Part shown: positions 14,030 through 25,882 of the stretch, piece after piece
Layout: each line of letters opens with the position of its first letter
How positions within the stretch are numbered: the stretch's first letter is position 1
NCBI GenBank assembly: GCA_013396655.1
Contig: WBMV01006289.1
Coordinates: 2,373,160 to 2,437,159, forward strand
Direction: 5' to 3'
Length of the DNA: 64,000 bases
DNA from: Campylorhamphus procurvoides
Taxonomy: Eukaryota; Chordata; Aves; Passeriformes; Dendrocolaptidae
The notes under the pieces: generated by a model
Databases searched by the model: none
The model's input: only the letters and a program-made list of their open reading frames with translations
Told to the model about the DNA's origin: nothing
Position numbers and translations under genes: made by a program

Positions 14030-15440
14030 GGAAAGGCTTGTGTTTGTCTTTAATCTTTTTGCAGCACGGTTCAGACTTCTGTCTGATCTGCACATAGCAG
14101 AGCAAGGGGCTTGCCGTGCATTGCGTGCAGGCTCCTTGATTGTGGAGGGGGAGAAAAAAAAATCTGGCTGGAATCCAGACAGGCGAGCGCAGTGCTCTGT
14201 TGATCATTGTGTCTAGCCTTCAGGTGTCTCAGCTCACAGTGGGCGGCGGTTGGGGGAGGGGGAGATAACAGGAGGGCAGACAAAGAATAAAATGGTGTAT
14301 TTAAAAGAAAAAAAAAATCATATGTAGAATATTCATGTCAAATCCTTTTTTTAAAAGATGCTTCTTTTAACGTTCCTGTCCCTGCAGTGGGAGCAAGCAA
14401 ACATCTGTCCAGGAAGATTTATTTAAGCCATAATTGGTAGCGTCTGGAGTCTTTCAACAATTTCTCCTTATTGCACTTAATTTTTTTATTTTTTTTAAAA
14501 GAAGTCTGCTCGTCTTTCACTTAGAAACTGTTTTCATTTCATGCATTATTAGAGATCCAGCCCAGCTAGGACTGAGTCAGATTTCTATTGTCTTTGCTTT
14601 TTCCCTTCTGATCGTAGTTTTCAGAATCTAACTTTTGGTAGGGAAGGGGGGGTGGGGAAGAATCGTGCAGGCAGGGGGGGGAACGATCTTATTCAAGATC
14701 TTATGAACATGGGGAGACGGGGGGAAAAGGAGCAAAACTAAAATTCAGTGCTGTTTATTATACGGTGATTCATTTGGGTTCAATTTCTTTTCCGGGGAAG
14801 AAGAAAAAAAAAGCACTGCTTTGTCTGTTGCTTCTATTTGAGAACTCTCATAAATCTTGCCCAGAAAGCAACTTGAGCTTAAGGAGATCTGGCCAGTAAA
14901 GCTCTGGGAAGCAATTTCAATGTCTCTTGCTATGGATATTCTCTTCTTTCTGCCCCCTCGTCCCCGCTGCCCCCTCCACCCCGACCTTCTGACGTGATAC
15001 CGTGAAGAGCCCCACACCCTTTCCCACCCCGCCAGGAATCTGAGTGAATGCAAGCCACAATCTAGAGGTAAAGTTGCTTATCCAAAAGCCTCTTCTCATG
15101 CTGAGTGAGTCCAGATATAATACTAGTTGTTTTTTTTCAGTCCAGCCATAACCCTTTCTAACACTCCCTCCCGTTGGTCGCCTCTCCCCCTCCCCCCGTG
15201 GAAGGGGTGGGATGGGAACCTTGCTCGACTTCATTGTTCCAAATGTAAGAGCTATTTGCCCCAAAGTGTCTTCGCTGTCTTTCATAGCTAATTATAATAA
15301 CTGTCAGATGTCTGGAAAGTCTGGGCTGCCCTTGCTGGCGGAGTTAAAGTTTGCCTTTATGTTTTCCCCTTGGGGACAGATCAGGCCTGATTAGACACAG
15401 AGTACAAATAAAAGTGAACAACGTACGTGTGTAGGGCTTT
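14030..15440. promoter_or_regulatory. Candidate regulatory region or alternative promoter
   Basis: This is the most compositionally distinct block in the window: G/C-rich, CpG-containing sequence set in AT-rich flanks. Visible elements include gcgagcgcag (about 14183) and gggcggcgg (about 14240), a TATA-like tatttaaaag (about 14297), a G-quadruplex motif (14641-14657) and a CRE-like tgacgtga (14990-14997). C-rich tracts lie at 14950-14985 and 15160-15200. A compact cluster follows at 15289-15310: a TAATTA homeobox core, a TGTCA MEIS/TGIF core and a CAGATG E-box. Open frames inside it (plus 13884-14216, minus 14917-15285) overlap opposite-strand frames and look like composition artefacts. Regulatory function is inferred from motif density and composition; no conservation data were available. 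An unrecognised first exon of a nearby gene is also possible. Confidence 0.4.
14641..14657 (+). other. Canonical G-quadruplex motif
   Basis: The 17 bases gggaagggggggtgggg fit four runs of at least three G with loops of 1-2 bases. A second run of eight G lies at about 14674-14681. The motif lies inside the candidate regulatory block, where such motifs are common near vertebrate promoters. Folding in vivo is not shown by sequence. Confidence 0.75.
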
Positions 15441-16422
15441 TTGTCTTTGTTTTTCTTTATGAACAAAGCAGCACGCTGGCTATGTCAGGAAGCAGTGTGT
15501 CATGCAGTGTGCATGCAGGCACTGCCCTGGAGAATAACTCGCTTTTTCTTTTTTCTTTTCTTTCCTTTCTTTTACCGAAGCATGCAAGAAATATTTCTGA
15601 ATTTGAATATCACTTTAGGTACTTGTTATCTCATAAGAAAAGTAATCATTGATTTTAGCCGACGTAATATTTTGACATTTTTTAGATATTTGCTTTTCTG
15701 TGTGAAAATAAAAATAAATAGACCCCGTACTCACAGTTTTGTTGTGCTGTGCAGGTCACTGTCTCCTTCTGCAGAGACAAGGAGGGTTGGAGAGTGTCAA
15801 GGATGCAGAATCCCAGTTTAATTCAGGAGAAATGTACAAATGTGCTTCCTGAAGTCTCCTGGAAGTCAGCCACTTGTGCTCAGACATCCCATTGCTGCTC
15901 TGCACGCTATACTATCTGCAGTTCTGAATTGAACTAAATACTGCCCATGTGAAAGACAGAGGAAACACAGTCATGTGGGACACACAAATCCACTCTATTG
16001 GCTCTGAAGGCACAACTTCAGCATTCTTGCATTTCCACCATTGGTTAACAGTTCAAGCTGAAAGAGTCTAGGTCCTCCTAGTGAGTCCGTTTTCCCTTTA
16101 TGTGTGGAAGAATGACTGTAGGATTTTACAGTGACAGGATTAGTTAAGAAAGGGACTGAAGTCATCCCTTTGACTGAAGCTGGTGGGTGGGGATTGGAAG
16201 CTGTGCTTTTCTCAAGTCGACGTTTTTCCTTTTTCTGCCTGCATTCCCAGTGTCAGGAAATGCTTGCAGTTAACTTGGGCAGCAGAGAGAAACTGAAGCG
16301 ACTTTTTCAGGTTCAGGAATAGGGACCTCACTTTTAGAGTAACACAGTGTTACAGATGATAATATGATTTTTACGGGAATAGCTGGTCTAGCTTGCTAAT
16401 GTGTGGTTGTTCTCTTTTCCAG
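15441..16422. other. Non-coding stretch flanking the GC-rich block
   Basis: This contains a pyrimidine-rich run (about 15542-15575) and a 126-codon plus-strand frame (15441-15821). The frame opens on that pyrimidine tract and shows no recognisable domain. No repeat family was identified. Confidence 0.45.
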
Positions 16423-16505
16423 TTATTTGTTTTTGTTTGGGTTTTTTTTGTTGAGCTTTTTTTGGTGTTTTGTTTTGGGGTTTTTTTTGTTTTTGTTTGT
16501 TTTAA
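16423..16505 (+). repeat. T/G-rich low-complexity tract
   Basis: About 80 bases consist almost only of T and G in irregular tttgt, tttgg and ttttgggg units. This is low-complexity sequence without a fixed period. It is not the vertebrate telomeric repeat. Confidence 0.85.
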
Positions 16506-17324
16506 GCTCAGAAAGGGCTGTATCAGGATAATTTAGTTTGAACTTTTGCATCACATAAGGCAGATTAATGAAACTAGCAGTTGCAAAGCATTGGCTAATA
16601 ATTCAACACTAGAAAGATTTTACAGAACTGTTGGATCTCTGGGGAATATTATGATATGGTCATAATAATATTTTTAAAGAAGCCACAAATTCCCAAAAAT
16701 CTATAATTGCTGATATTATAGAATAATGAAGCTATAAAGATTAAATAGGAGGGAAGAAGATTGACTATTCCCTATTTTGGTGTTCTGTCATTTGTCTGAT
16801 TTAGTTATGCCAGCATGAGCAGTAATTTGAAACGGTACTCAGTCATGTGTGACATACTTGTCCAATTAACCCTTATTAAAAAGACCTTTCCCAAATCCCA
16901 CGTGCATGTTCTCCTAGAACGACAGAAAATAGAGGTATGAGAGATTTGTCAGGGTTTGTGTCCATCCTTCTCCCTGCACAGATTTACTCCCCCTTTTGTG
17001 TTTCCTGGGCTGTGTCTAGTGTAGCTCTGAATACACCTGATGTGTGGCCCCTGTTGGTGGACTGTTGAACTTGGAGCCTAATTTAGCAGTTGAAGTGCTT
17101 AAATATGCTTGGAGATTTACCAGAATAATTAACCTGGAATAGTAAATTCGTTATATGTCAGTGGTGTCTGCAAGGCCAAGCACAGACTGCTCTGTTGGCA
17201 ATTGTACCATGTACAAGAATCTCATGCAGCAGCTTATGCCTGGCCCTGGGTGTCAAGACATCTTTTTGTTTCTACCAGTCAAACTTGTTCAGTCCACCTT
17301 AAAACAATGCTTCTTCCTCTGTGG
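16506..17324. other. AT-rich non-coding stretch
   Basis: I see nothing supportable here. An 89-codon frame (17155-17424) runs into the LINE relic that follows and is not a gene. Confidence 0.5.
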
Positions 17325-17430
17325 AGTTCACCCTTTTAAGCTATTTATAGATTTTTATCATCACCTCACTGACCACCCTTGTCACCACTTAGCTGAACAC
17401 CATATTCCAGGTGTAGCTGCATAAGATATG
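17325..17430 (-). mobile_element. Old CR1/L3-type LINE relic, reverse orientation
   Basis: The plus strand reads ttaagctatttatagatttttatcat followed by ccatattccaggtgtagct. This resembles reversed LINE 3'-region sequence of amniote CR1/L3 elements (consensus-like atttatagatttctatcatgtcccc ... aatactccaggtgaggcct). The segment between the two blocks is shorter than consensus, suggesting an internal deletion. It is heavily diverged and non-functional. Orientation is inferred from the known consensus. Confidence 0.5.
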
Positions 17431-20400
17431 GAAACATTCCCCTGTAGCCTGTGACCTGGTATGGCTGCAGCAAATCAATATGTGTTTGCTAGATATGTGA
17501 GTGGGAAAATATATATCTTAAAAATAGACTGGCACACCTGACAAACAATTTCAAAGAAGATGAATACAGTATATGTTCTACTCTGAGTTAGGAAGAAGGC
17601 CTTATAAAGGCTTTCTTTGCTTGTAAGTGCTGAGAAGATGCAGAGTATTTTTTTTTCTTTATCACACTCACTTAAAAATAACGTTTAGTAACAATATAAA
17701 AAAGGTGGGGTTTGTTGTTGTTGTTTGGCTTTTTAATCTTCATGAAGAAAGATAATTGTCTGGTTTGGATAAAATAAGGCTACAGCAGTAGCATCAAAAC
17801 TTTCTCTTCATCCTCCAAAAGTGTTTTCAGCTCCACTGGGCTTTCCACATCTGGACTCCAGAACACTGAGGGAAGAGAACTGAAAACCCTGGGAGACATT
17901 TTCTTTTTTTTTGCAGCGCTGGTGGTCTTCATAATTTTGGTTGCCTTTTTGTTGTTGTTGTTTAATTCAATTAAAGAGGGAAAAATACTAATAAAAAAAA
18001 ACCTTACTCCAGAGAGCAGTAAACTCTTTGGTTTTAAGACCAGTACATGGTCTTGTCTTAAATGCATCTTTTTCATGAATGTCAGTTTCTGATTTTAAAA
18101 TGCTGAAAAGCTACTTAAAGAGAGGGAATAAACATCTGAATTAGTTTAGTATTGTTTAGCTCTTTCCTCAAACAACTCATGAGTGAACTTCATGAAAATT
18201 TAGGGAATCTGGAGCAGTGATTGTTTAGCTGCATTTCTTGAGCCATGAATCAAAGAGATGACACAAGCAGACATTTTTGACTCCTAGTATTTGAGACACC
18301 AAATTAATATTTTGCCTCTTACCACTTTGCCTCACTTTTGTTTCCAGAGAGAGAAACGCATCTTTACATCTATTTATGTATTTAAATGGACATTTTATTC
18401 TTCTTATAACATCTAGTGGTAAGAAAACAAAATGAAGACTTAGACTACATCTAGTTCGCTCTTCTTGAATAATGTTTCTTTCTCTGCTACTGCTGCCAAA
18501 GAAGAGTTCATAACTGTAAGAGACAAAGACTTACAAAGTTGTAAAGTTACCACAGTGTGGAAAATAACATTACTTTGCAAATTCTGTAATTGTGATGATG
18601 CCTAACATGTGAGATAAGATGTTGTTATAGTAAGTACTGTTACAGCTGTGTGGTCCTCTGTGACCATCCACTGACAGAGCAGATTCCTATTTTTGGGTTT
18701 GGGGTTAGGTTTTTTTGGCGTTGCAGCTTTTTTTCCCTGATCTGGCAAGGATTGGTAGAGACACATAATTCCTGTCTAATGCAGGTCCTGTTGCTAATAA
18801 TTTTCAACGTCCCCTGGGCAGGAACTCCAGGAAAAAAAAGAAATGACTGAAGTTAGAAGTGCAATAGTTACTAATGTAGCTTTTTAATTCTTTGGAATTA
18901 GAGAACATATGGTTTGTGTGAGGGTGTGGAAAAGTAGGATGGCCCTGAACATCTTGTATAGGGTGCATTCCCAAACAACTTTGCAAAACAGCTAGTGATT
19001 TTTTTTTCTTATGTAAATATAAGCTACATGACTGCTTGGGAGAAGGAACAGGTTTGCCCATGGCTTCTTCTTAGTAATGCATACTACATTTAGAAAGGCA
19101 AAAATCAAATTTCAGATAAATTTCTTTCAGAGACACTTAAAACAAAGGTACTTATGCAGTTTGCATATTATGTTGTATTATATAAATTGTTACTTCTGAA
19201 ATCATTTTAACTGTTTCCTTAGAAAACAAAATGCAGTTCTCTTGTGTGTGTGTGATGTAGATTTCATGTTGCCCATCACTTCTAAGCCTTTCCATTTTTC
19301 TTTCAGTGGGAAATAATTGAACTTTATAGACTGTGTATTTGCTTACAAGTTTGCTGGAGAATTCTTGCTGTTTTATACACCTTTGCTTTTCATAATTCAG
19401 CAGTAGTTGGTATTTGATAAAGTTTCAATCCTATATTAGCTAGTAAAATCCCTTGATGTTGGCAATGCATGAGAAAAGAAGAAATCAGTCTAAAAAATTA
19501 AATCCCAGAAGATACTGGAGAAACTGGAAAAAGAGAAGAAGCAAAGTCATTGAAAATCGTTGAGGGAGGGCAAGTGAGCAAAGTGCACCCAAAAGCCATT
19601 TCATGGAGAGAAATTACCAAAGCCCCACAACAGGCACATCACTTGCAGTGTGTGCACATGTTCTGGAAATGCTTGTATACTCTAGTAAAGGCCAGCCTCA
19701 AGCTAACAGGAGGAGTTTTTCTGATGCATCTAATGCAAGAGGGATGTGAATAAAGGTTTGTTCTCATCTCCTGCACTGGGAGGGGTGAAATGAGCTGAAA
19801 TGTTGTCTGAGCAAGCCATCCCTGCTGTATATGAACCAGCTGGCCAGGTTGCAGTATCTACCATAAAGAAAAATCACTAGCTAAGCTGTTAATATCATTA
19901 CTGATTTTGTAGGACTTTTGAGGGAGTTATGTTTTTGTGGTTTTTTCCCAAATGAGTCTTGTCTCATTCCTCTGCCTCTTGTAACTCTTTATGTAGAAAA
20001 AGTGACTGAAACCACATGAGATACTAGGAAGATTTTCAGCAGTCAGAGAGGAAGCTGGTATCCTACTAATAGCGAAAGTCAGAAGAACTTACTCCTGTTT
20101 CCTCTGTACTTTTGTTCATTTAGGGACAACTTTTGATGTGTAGCTTAGATTATATGGCTGCAATTTAACCACTACAAACAACCGTCTCAGATTCAGTAGG
20201 TTCTTGATCTATATACTGAAATACATGTATGTGTTAAGTTATTCATTGTTTTGTATTCATAAATCTATTTTAGTTACGGTATTGCTGGTGAGGAATTCAG
20301 ATGCCATCAACATCTTGTTTACATGGACTTAAAACCTTAGGAAAAAATACAGGATTTTCAGCTAATCAGTTCTAAAATGTTAGAATTTATTCAAGTGAAA

Positions 20401-22107
20401 ATTGTGTTAACAACTGTGTAGAAGAAAATTTCTAGATAAAACAGAACATTATGTAAACAGTGGGCTGATAACTGCAGTATAGTTCAGATGAAATTGAGTG
20501 ATACAAATGTTTTAAATCTTGGCTATATTTAGATCACCATAGAATTGCAATATCTGGAAAGATTTGATCAGCAAATCTAGAACCAACCATGCTTTTGATC
20601 TGATAAACTTCAAATTCAAAATATATAAAATCTCTTGTAACCATTACATACCATTAAAATGGAAGTTACTTAATTTCTATATCACATGTGTGTATTTCAG
20701 AAAGTCTGCTGACATGAATGATACTTTTTTTTTTCCCTGGGTAATTGCTTCAATTTTTTTTTTTTTTTAATCCTACCGTTTTTATCCCTTTTCTCTGGTC
20801 ACTCGTTCCCTTAAGACCTCTCAGTATAAACAAATTATTTCCCCAAAAAGACACATGCCTGGAACTCCGCTGGCTTAGTTTTCACACAAAAAAGATGAAG
20901 GCTTTATAGGGGCAGTTATAACAGGTCTTTCTCCCCCAGACTCCTCTTACAAGGTTACATAACTTTTTCTGGTTTCAGATACATGTTCTTTCATCCCCTA
21001 TTAACTCATAATAATATATAAGCATATATATTTTATAAATTATCAAATTTTCTTTATATTTCCTTATAGAAATCTACAACTGGCATTTTAATTTGCTTGT
21101 AGTGTAAGATTGGTTGCAAAATCTAAAACTTATCAAAATTTTGTGCAATCCAGTATTTGGTGAGAATGGTACTATTTTAGCAGTTCATGTTTCAAATGCA
21201 GAAATCTTTTGATTGAAAAAATCCTGCGTGGTCTAATTTTGAATATTTTTTATTGAATCTATAATTCCCTGGAACAAATCATCTCTCTCTTCATAGAAGA
21301 AACAGAGGAATGTTCAAGTATTTCCCACTATATGTATTTCACATTAAATTAGAGTATTCCCTCTGTTGTACCACCCTTACAACACTGTCTGCAACAGAAG
21401 TGCAATATTTTAGATGAGATTAAAGTATCACTAGGAAACATGCCAATAGCAGTTGCAAAATCTTTTTCAGTAAAAATATATTAAAGTAAAAATATATTTC
21501 AACATTTTCAAAGTAACATTGTTTGCGGATCAGTATAATAAATGTTGGAGATGATTTTTTCAATAATTTTGATCTAATAAGATCTATATTTCGATTGATA
21601 CTTTTTGTCTGATATCTCTAGTCTTTAGGGATTAAGATAGTAGGTAGTTTGTCCCATTTTTGTTCCAATTTTGGGTGGTCCTAAACCAAGACAGTTCCAA
21701 AAGACTTTTTTTTTTCTTTAAACCATCTGCCCTCCACATTTCACTCCTTAATGAAATAATTTATTTTGTTATTTTCCTGAGGGATGTTAATACTGCATAA
21801 AAACCATAGTTTTCCTTGGAAGAAGCCTGACCTGTTACTTTAAGGATGCACATTTTTCCTCTGGTAGCTTATGAAAATTTAAATTAAAAGGATTTAATAA
21901 TTTAAGCAGCATACTTTAGTGACTGAATGTTGAAGAACAGAGGAGTTTGAAATTGCTAGCAAAATACTAGACGCTTCAGAGAATATAGTTCAATACTGCC
22001 TTCAGGCACTGATCCTTGCTAGGTGCTTGCAGGGTGGAGATGTTTTCAGAAACAGATTATTTTATAGTTGAACAGAGCTACTACTCCAGTAATGACATTT
22101 GATCTTT
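17431..22107. other. AT-rich non-coding stretch
   Basis: This contains GTT-rich patches (about 17707-17730 and 17950-17963), two poly-T runs (20725-20734 and 20754-20768) and a 13-bp near-tandem duplication (21470-21498, listed separately). Open frames are at most 98 codons and show no recognised product. Confidence 0.55.
21470..21498 (+). repeat. 13-bp direct repeat, two copies
   Basis: The unit gtaaaaatatatt occurs at 21470-21482 and again at 21486-21498, separated by three A. This is a small local duplication in AT-rich DNA. Confidence 0.85.
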
Positions 22108-22131
22108 AATTATATATTGAATTATATATTT
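22108..22131 (+). repeat. 12-bp AT-rich tandem repeat, two copies
   Basis: The unit aattatatatt plus one base is present twice back to back, differing only in the last base (g versus t). Confidence 0.85.
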
Positions 22132-22562
22132 GATATTGATTAACGAATTTCTTATACACTAAAGACCAAAGAATTCAGTTACCAAGAGGGTTTTGATCTT
22201 GGTTAATGAACAAGGTGTAGGAGAGGGGAGGAAAGCTTGGGGAGGCAGAGGGAGGAAGTCAATGCAAACTGCACTTGTTCAAATAATTGCAGTCACAAAA
22301 GTATATTCACATATTTGTCTGATTCTTGTAGGGGAATAAAATCCTACCCTGAGCACTCCTGAATGTCATCCTTCTTTAAATAACCTCTCTTGCAATTTTT
22401 TACCTTTTTTTTTTTTTAAATAGAGCTATCATGATGATATCTAAATATACTACTACTCCATTCCTCACTCTATCTTTTATTCCTTCCCACTATTTAATTA
22501 TGGCCTCATTTGTGGTATATCACAGTCTAAAGTGGAGGTTTTTTACTTGAGGGACCTTGACT

Positions 22563-22631
22563 GAGATCCTGACCTTAGTGAAATCAAGAAGTGTGGGTTT
22601 CAGTGTCTTAAGTGGCACCAGGATTTCACCC
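22563..22631 (+). mobile_element. Ancient amniote repeat relic
   Basis: The phrases gatcctgaccttagtgaaatc and, later, gtggcaccaggatttcacc resemble a dispersed amniote repeat. From memory its consensus contains ctgaccttactgaaatcaatgg and gactt(c)aatggggccaggatttcaccc. The order and spacing of the two blocks agree. The family name is not certain. This is a fossil fragment with no coding capacity. Confidence 0.45.
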
Positions 22632-23010
22632 CGCCTTTAGTCAGGACACCTCTGGACAAAGGGAACAAGCAAGAATGAAGTGCTTGGGTATTAAGCCAAT
22701 TATCTCCTTTAATTAGAAGATGTATAGAGAACTCTTAAACTGAAGAAAGGGTGAAATCTGCTGAATAAATTATTCACAGTAAATAGTCCACCCAGTCTAG
22801 TTCTGACAGAGCTAAAGCTGCAGTGGCATCAAAGTGTCTGCTCTTACAGGGTGTTGCTCTGACACAGATGTCAGATGACAAATCAACATGAGGTGAACAG
22901 ATGAGTCTTATTCCCTGCCTTGCTCAGCTGGGGAAATCGCAAAGGGTGGTCGAATAGGCTCCAACAATGCTCTTATAGCCTCTCTTAGCTGTAAAAGATA
23001 AATAAAACTG
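22632..23010. promoter_or_regulatory. Possible conserved non-coding element
   Basis: A moderately complex, non-repetitive stretch follows the repeat relic. It contains attaagccaattatctccttt and tttaattagaagatg (homeobox-like TAATTA/ATTA cores) and gatgtcagatgacaaatc (TGTCA plus CAGATG). Density of such motifs is the only evidence, so this is a weak call. Confidence 0.2.
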
Positions 23011-23399
23011 GCCAGGAGGTAACTTGTGTAATTCCTTAAATCTGTTCTGCAGATATTACAGTGCAAATAGCTTGGGAAATTTTTACTATAGGATTTAGCT
23101 GCGGTTCATTTTTCTAGTACCGAATTTGCCTCCATATTCATTACTGGTCTCTAGTGAGATACCTTTGAGACTAGGTAATAATGATGGAAATTATTGAAGA
23201 TTTTGTGAATAAAAGTTATTCAAACCTTGTTCTGGGGACAGTGTTCTGACTGTCCATGTTTTTGAAAAATGTCATGAAAATGATGGTTTCCTTTGGGCTG
23301 AGAATGGTACAGGTACTCTTTTGCCCATTTTCCATAAAATTGAGTGCTTAATCAGGGAAAATCAAAAGTATGTTGGACAAAGGGTGGTTTAAATACTTC

Positions 23400-23686
23400 C
23401 TCAGGCCAGGCATATGGGGAAGGGCCTCATTCATAACATTCATAGTTCATGTAGGACCTTGGTGGAACTATTTAGGCGTGTGCTGCAGAGCAGTCCTGTC
23501 TACGTGCAGAACCTGCCGTGGCAGCTGGGTGACATGGAGTCAGACGGCAGCAGCAGCAGCTTCAGCTCTGCAGCCACAGAGAGGAAATCAGAGAATTCAG
23601 ATCGGATGCCTCTCCAGCCATCAAGCTGTCATTCATGCATATTAAATGGTATAACACTGATAAAGTCTAATTTTTGGCTGAAATAA
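23400..23686 (+). other. Coding-like GC-richer patch with CAG run, possible exon
   Basis: Two plus-strand frames stay open for about 90 codons through this patch (23370-23645 and 23414-23686). In the second frame an ATG at 23534 sits in a favourable context (gtgacATGg). It begins a 50-residue Ser-rich frame (first residues MESDGSSSSFSSAATERKSE), encoded partly by a (CAG)n-type run at 23546-23560. A weak donor-like atggtataa lies near 23646. No family is recognised and no clear acceptor-donor pair bounds it. A composition artefact of the CAG-rich run is an equal alternative. Confidence 0.2.
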
Positions 23687-23764
23687 GCTTTACACCACCA
23701 GATCGTACTTTGGGTAATAAAATAGACTGTTATAAAAAAGTTAGATTCTGTAACTAATTTCTTT

Positions 23765-23793
23765 AAAAAAAAAAAGGAAAGAAAAAAAGGAAA
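23765..23793 (+). repeat. Purine-rich A/G low-complexity tract
   Basis: An A run followed by aaggaaag and aaaaaaagg units, pure purine on the plus strand. Confidence 0.8.
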
Positions 23794-25594
23794 CCCAGTA
23801 CTTTCTCCTGCTTTTTGTCCCTCCTTCTCAGAGACAGCACTACCTTTATAGCGTTTGTCCTGAATGCAGCATTTTAAGCTGTAATTTAAAGTAAGTGTAA
23901 TTTTATATCAGATTTTGGCGATTTTTTAAATTCTCTCTGTGCAATTAAGACGAAATGCAGTTTAGGGTCTTTAAAAATAGTGAAAATCCTTATTTTGAAG
24001 TGTGTTTTCACAGAGTAAAGATAATCGATGTATCTTGGTTAAGTTTCTGTAAATATTAATTCCAGAATGTTAACACTTCTATAAACTTGTATCTTTCACA
24101 AAAATAGAATTATCCTGAAGATTAATTTTATCATAGTGCTAAAAACTCTATATCATAGGCAAACAATCCATGTAGAAATATGTGCTTGTTCCTTTGAGAG
24201 AGGTGAATAGATAAACTGTCCAAGGTACAGGGAAATAGAGCATGGATAATGTGAGTTTGAGATATTCTGTTGCTTAAGTGATGCATTAAATCAATATTCT
24301 GCAAAGCTTTTTCTTGTTAAGTTATTTACTTGGCTGCTGTCACAATTCACCATTTAGGTCATCATCCCTTTTAAAAAAATATATTTTTTTGTGGCCTAAT
24401 TTAACTTTATCTGGATACTTCAATTCCTCAAGTAATGAAACTGCTTCAAATGCTGAAATTATAGCACTGTTTTTATGCCAATATTTACACTCAAATTCCT
24501 TACTTGGTTAATATATTAAGGAGAGAATGGACTTTCAAGTGAACTACTAGCTTATCTGCATGAAAATCTATTACTACAAATTAACAGCATAATGAATTAA
24601 AAGTGATCTTAATAATTTAGTAAGAAGGAAAAAATATTAAATAAAGTTTTGGAAAGAGACTAATGAAAAGAAAGAAAAGTGTTCTTTCTTCACCCATTTT
24701 CACTTTGACATATATATGCATAAATGAAATCTCAGAAGTTGCTTCATCTCAACAGTCAAAACTATTAAAAAATGATGATGGAGATTATTAGTGCCTCGTT
24801 GTAGCAGGAGCTGAAGTCTGCACTCAGTGAGGGGACCTCAGGGAAACCTCTATCCTCCCAGCCTTCACATGGCTGAGGAAGAGCCACAGAAATTCAGCAC
24901 CCTGGAGGCATTTCGTTTGTCAAAAAAAAGAGGCACATTCAGGCTCTTGAATCACCTTTGTTGTGCCGAGATTTTACTGAGCTTCAGATAACAAAATCAT
25001 TTTAAGCCAAGCAACCTACACAATCATCTTTTTCCTTAATCAAGGTTTAAAAGGGTAAGATCACTCACTTCCCTTTGTAAACCGTTCTAATGCTCTATCA
25101 TCTATACAGTGCTGCCTGTGAGATACTGTTTACAGAGCATGTAATTCGTCACAGTGTCTACACAGGTGTGTGGCTAAGTCTGCACTTCAGTTTAGATGGG
25201 TTTGGAGGTTTCTTAAGAATTTTTGAAAAAATTGCAATTAAAATTGTATCGTGGTGGGTTTCTTTTTCTTTCTGAGCAGTTACTTTTAAGCTAGACTAAG
25301 AAACAATGTTTCCAAAGAGAGTGTCCTCATTCTTTTCAGGGTATTTTAGAAATACCAGTTCAACTAATGATGAAAACTTTCAAGTAAATGCAGGTGGTTT
25401 CTTTTAGTGATGGAGACTGCAAAGATTATGATAGCTTGTTCAAAAAAGAAAATTAAAACGGGTCACGAGGAAAAAGTTGCAAAATACTGAAGCTTGTAGA
25501 GGAGAGATTGGGAATGCCTGTGGTCCCTCCTTCTCTCAGAAGGGATGATGCAGCTTGATCTGAAGGGATTAGAAATAGAGCAGATTCATTTGCT
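23794..25594. other. AT-rich non-coding stretch
   Basis: I see no gene. A less AT-rich portion at about 24810-25010 contains a SOX-like cctttgttgt and may be a non-coding regulatory piece, but nothing decisive is visible. Confidence 0.5.
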
Positions 25595-25685
25595 GTGAAA
25601 GGAAGTGCTTTTTCATATGATGTGTAATAAAATTGTGGAATTCACTGGCAAGATAGCTAAGGCTAGACCTGTTTCTTAATTACTG
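25595..25685 (+). mobile_element. L3/CR1-like LINE relic
   Basis: The stretch ggaagtgctttttcatatga, continuing through aaaattgtggaattcactggcaa and gatagctaaggct, resembles the 3'-ORF end of ancient amniote L3/CR1 elements. From memory the consensus is like ggaagtacttcttcacacagc, then cctgtggaactc(a)ttgcca and aagatagctt. Order, spacing and orientation agree over roughly 80 bp. The copy is very diverged, lacks an open frame and has no intact 3' tail. Confidence 0.55.
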
Positions 25686-25845
25686 TGGGTATATGGACTG
25701 TTTTGGTGCCCTTTCCAGTTTTTTCTTTGTAGTCTTTGCCAAACCCATCAAGTTTTATTAAACTTAAATTTATGTTTCTATGGTGCAGTTTGTGTGAATT
25801 AAGTGCAAAACAAAACATCTACTGTCTTGATATCTACCTTTCTTC

Positions 25846-25882
25846 AAGAACCTTTTTAAGGTTCTTACAGAACCTTTTTAAG
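25846..25882. repeat. Imperfect palindrome with adjoining direct copy
   Basis: aagaacctttttaaggttctt (25846-25866) is an inverted repeat with one central mismatch. Its left half, agaacctttttaag, is repeated directly at 25869-25882. The arrangement can form alternative hairpins and suggests template-switch duplication. Function is unknown. Confidence 0.8.

Noticed and set aside
14917..15285. 122-codon minus-strand open frame
   Set aside because: It lies in a C-rich, stop-poor block, has no recognised domain, and is better explained by composition of the candidate regulatory region.
16423..16505. Telomere-like ttttgggg units
   Set aside because: The units are irregular, there is no TTAGGG array, and the context is simple low complexity.
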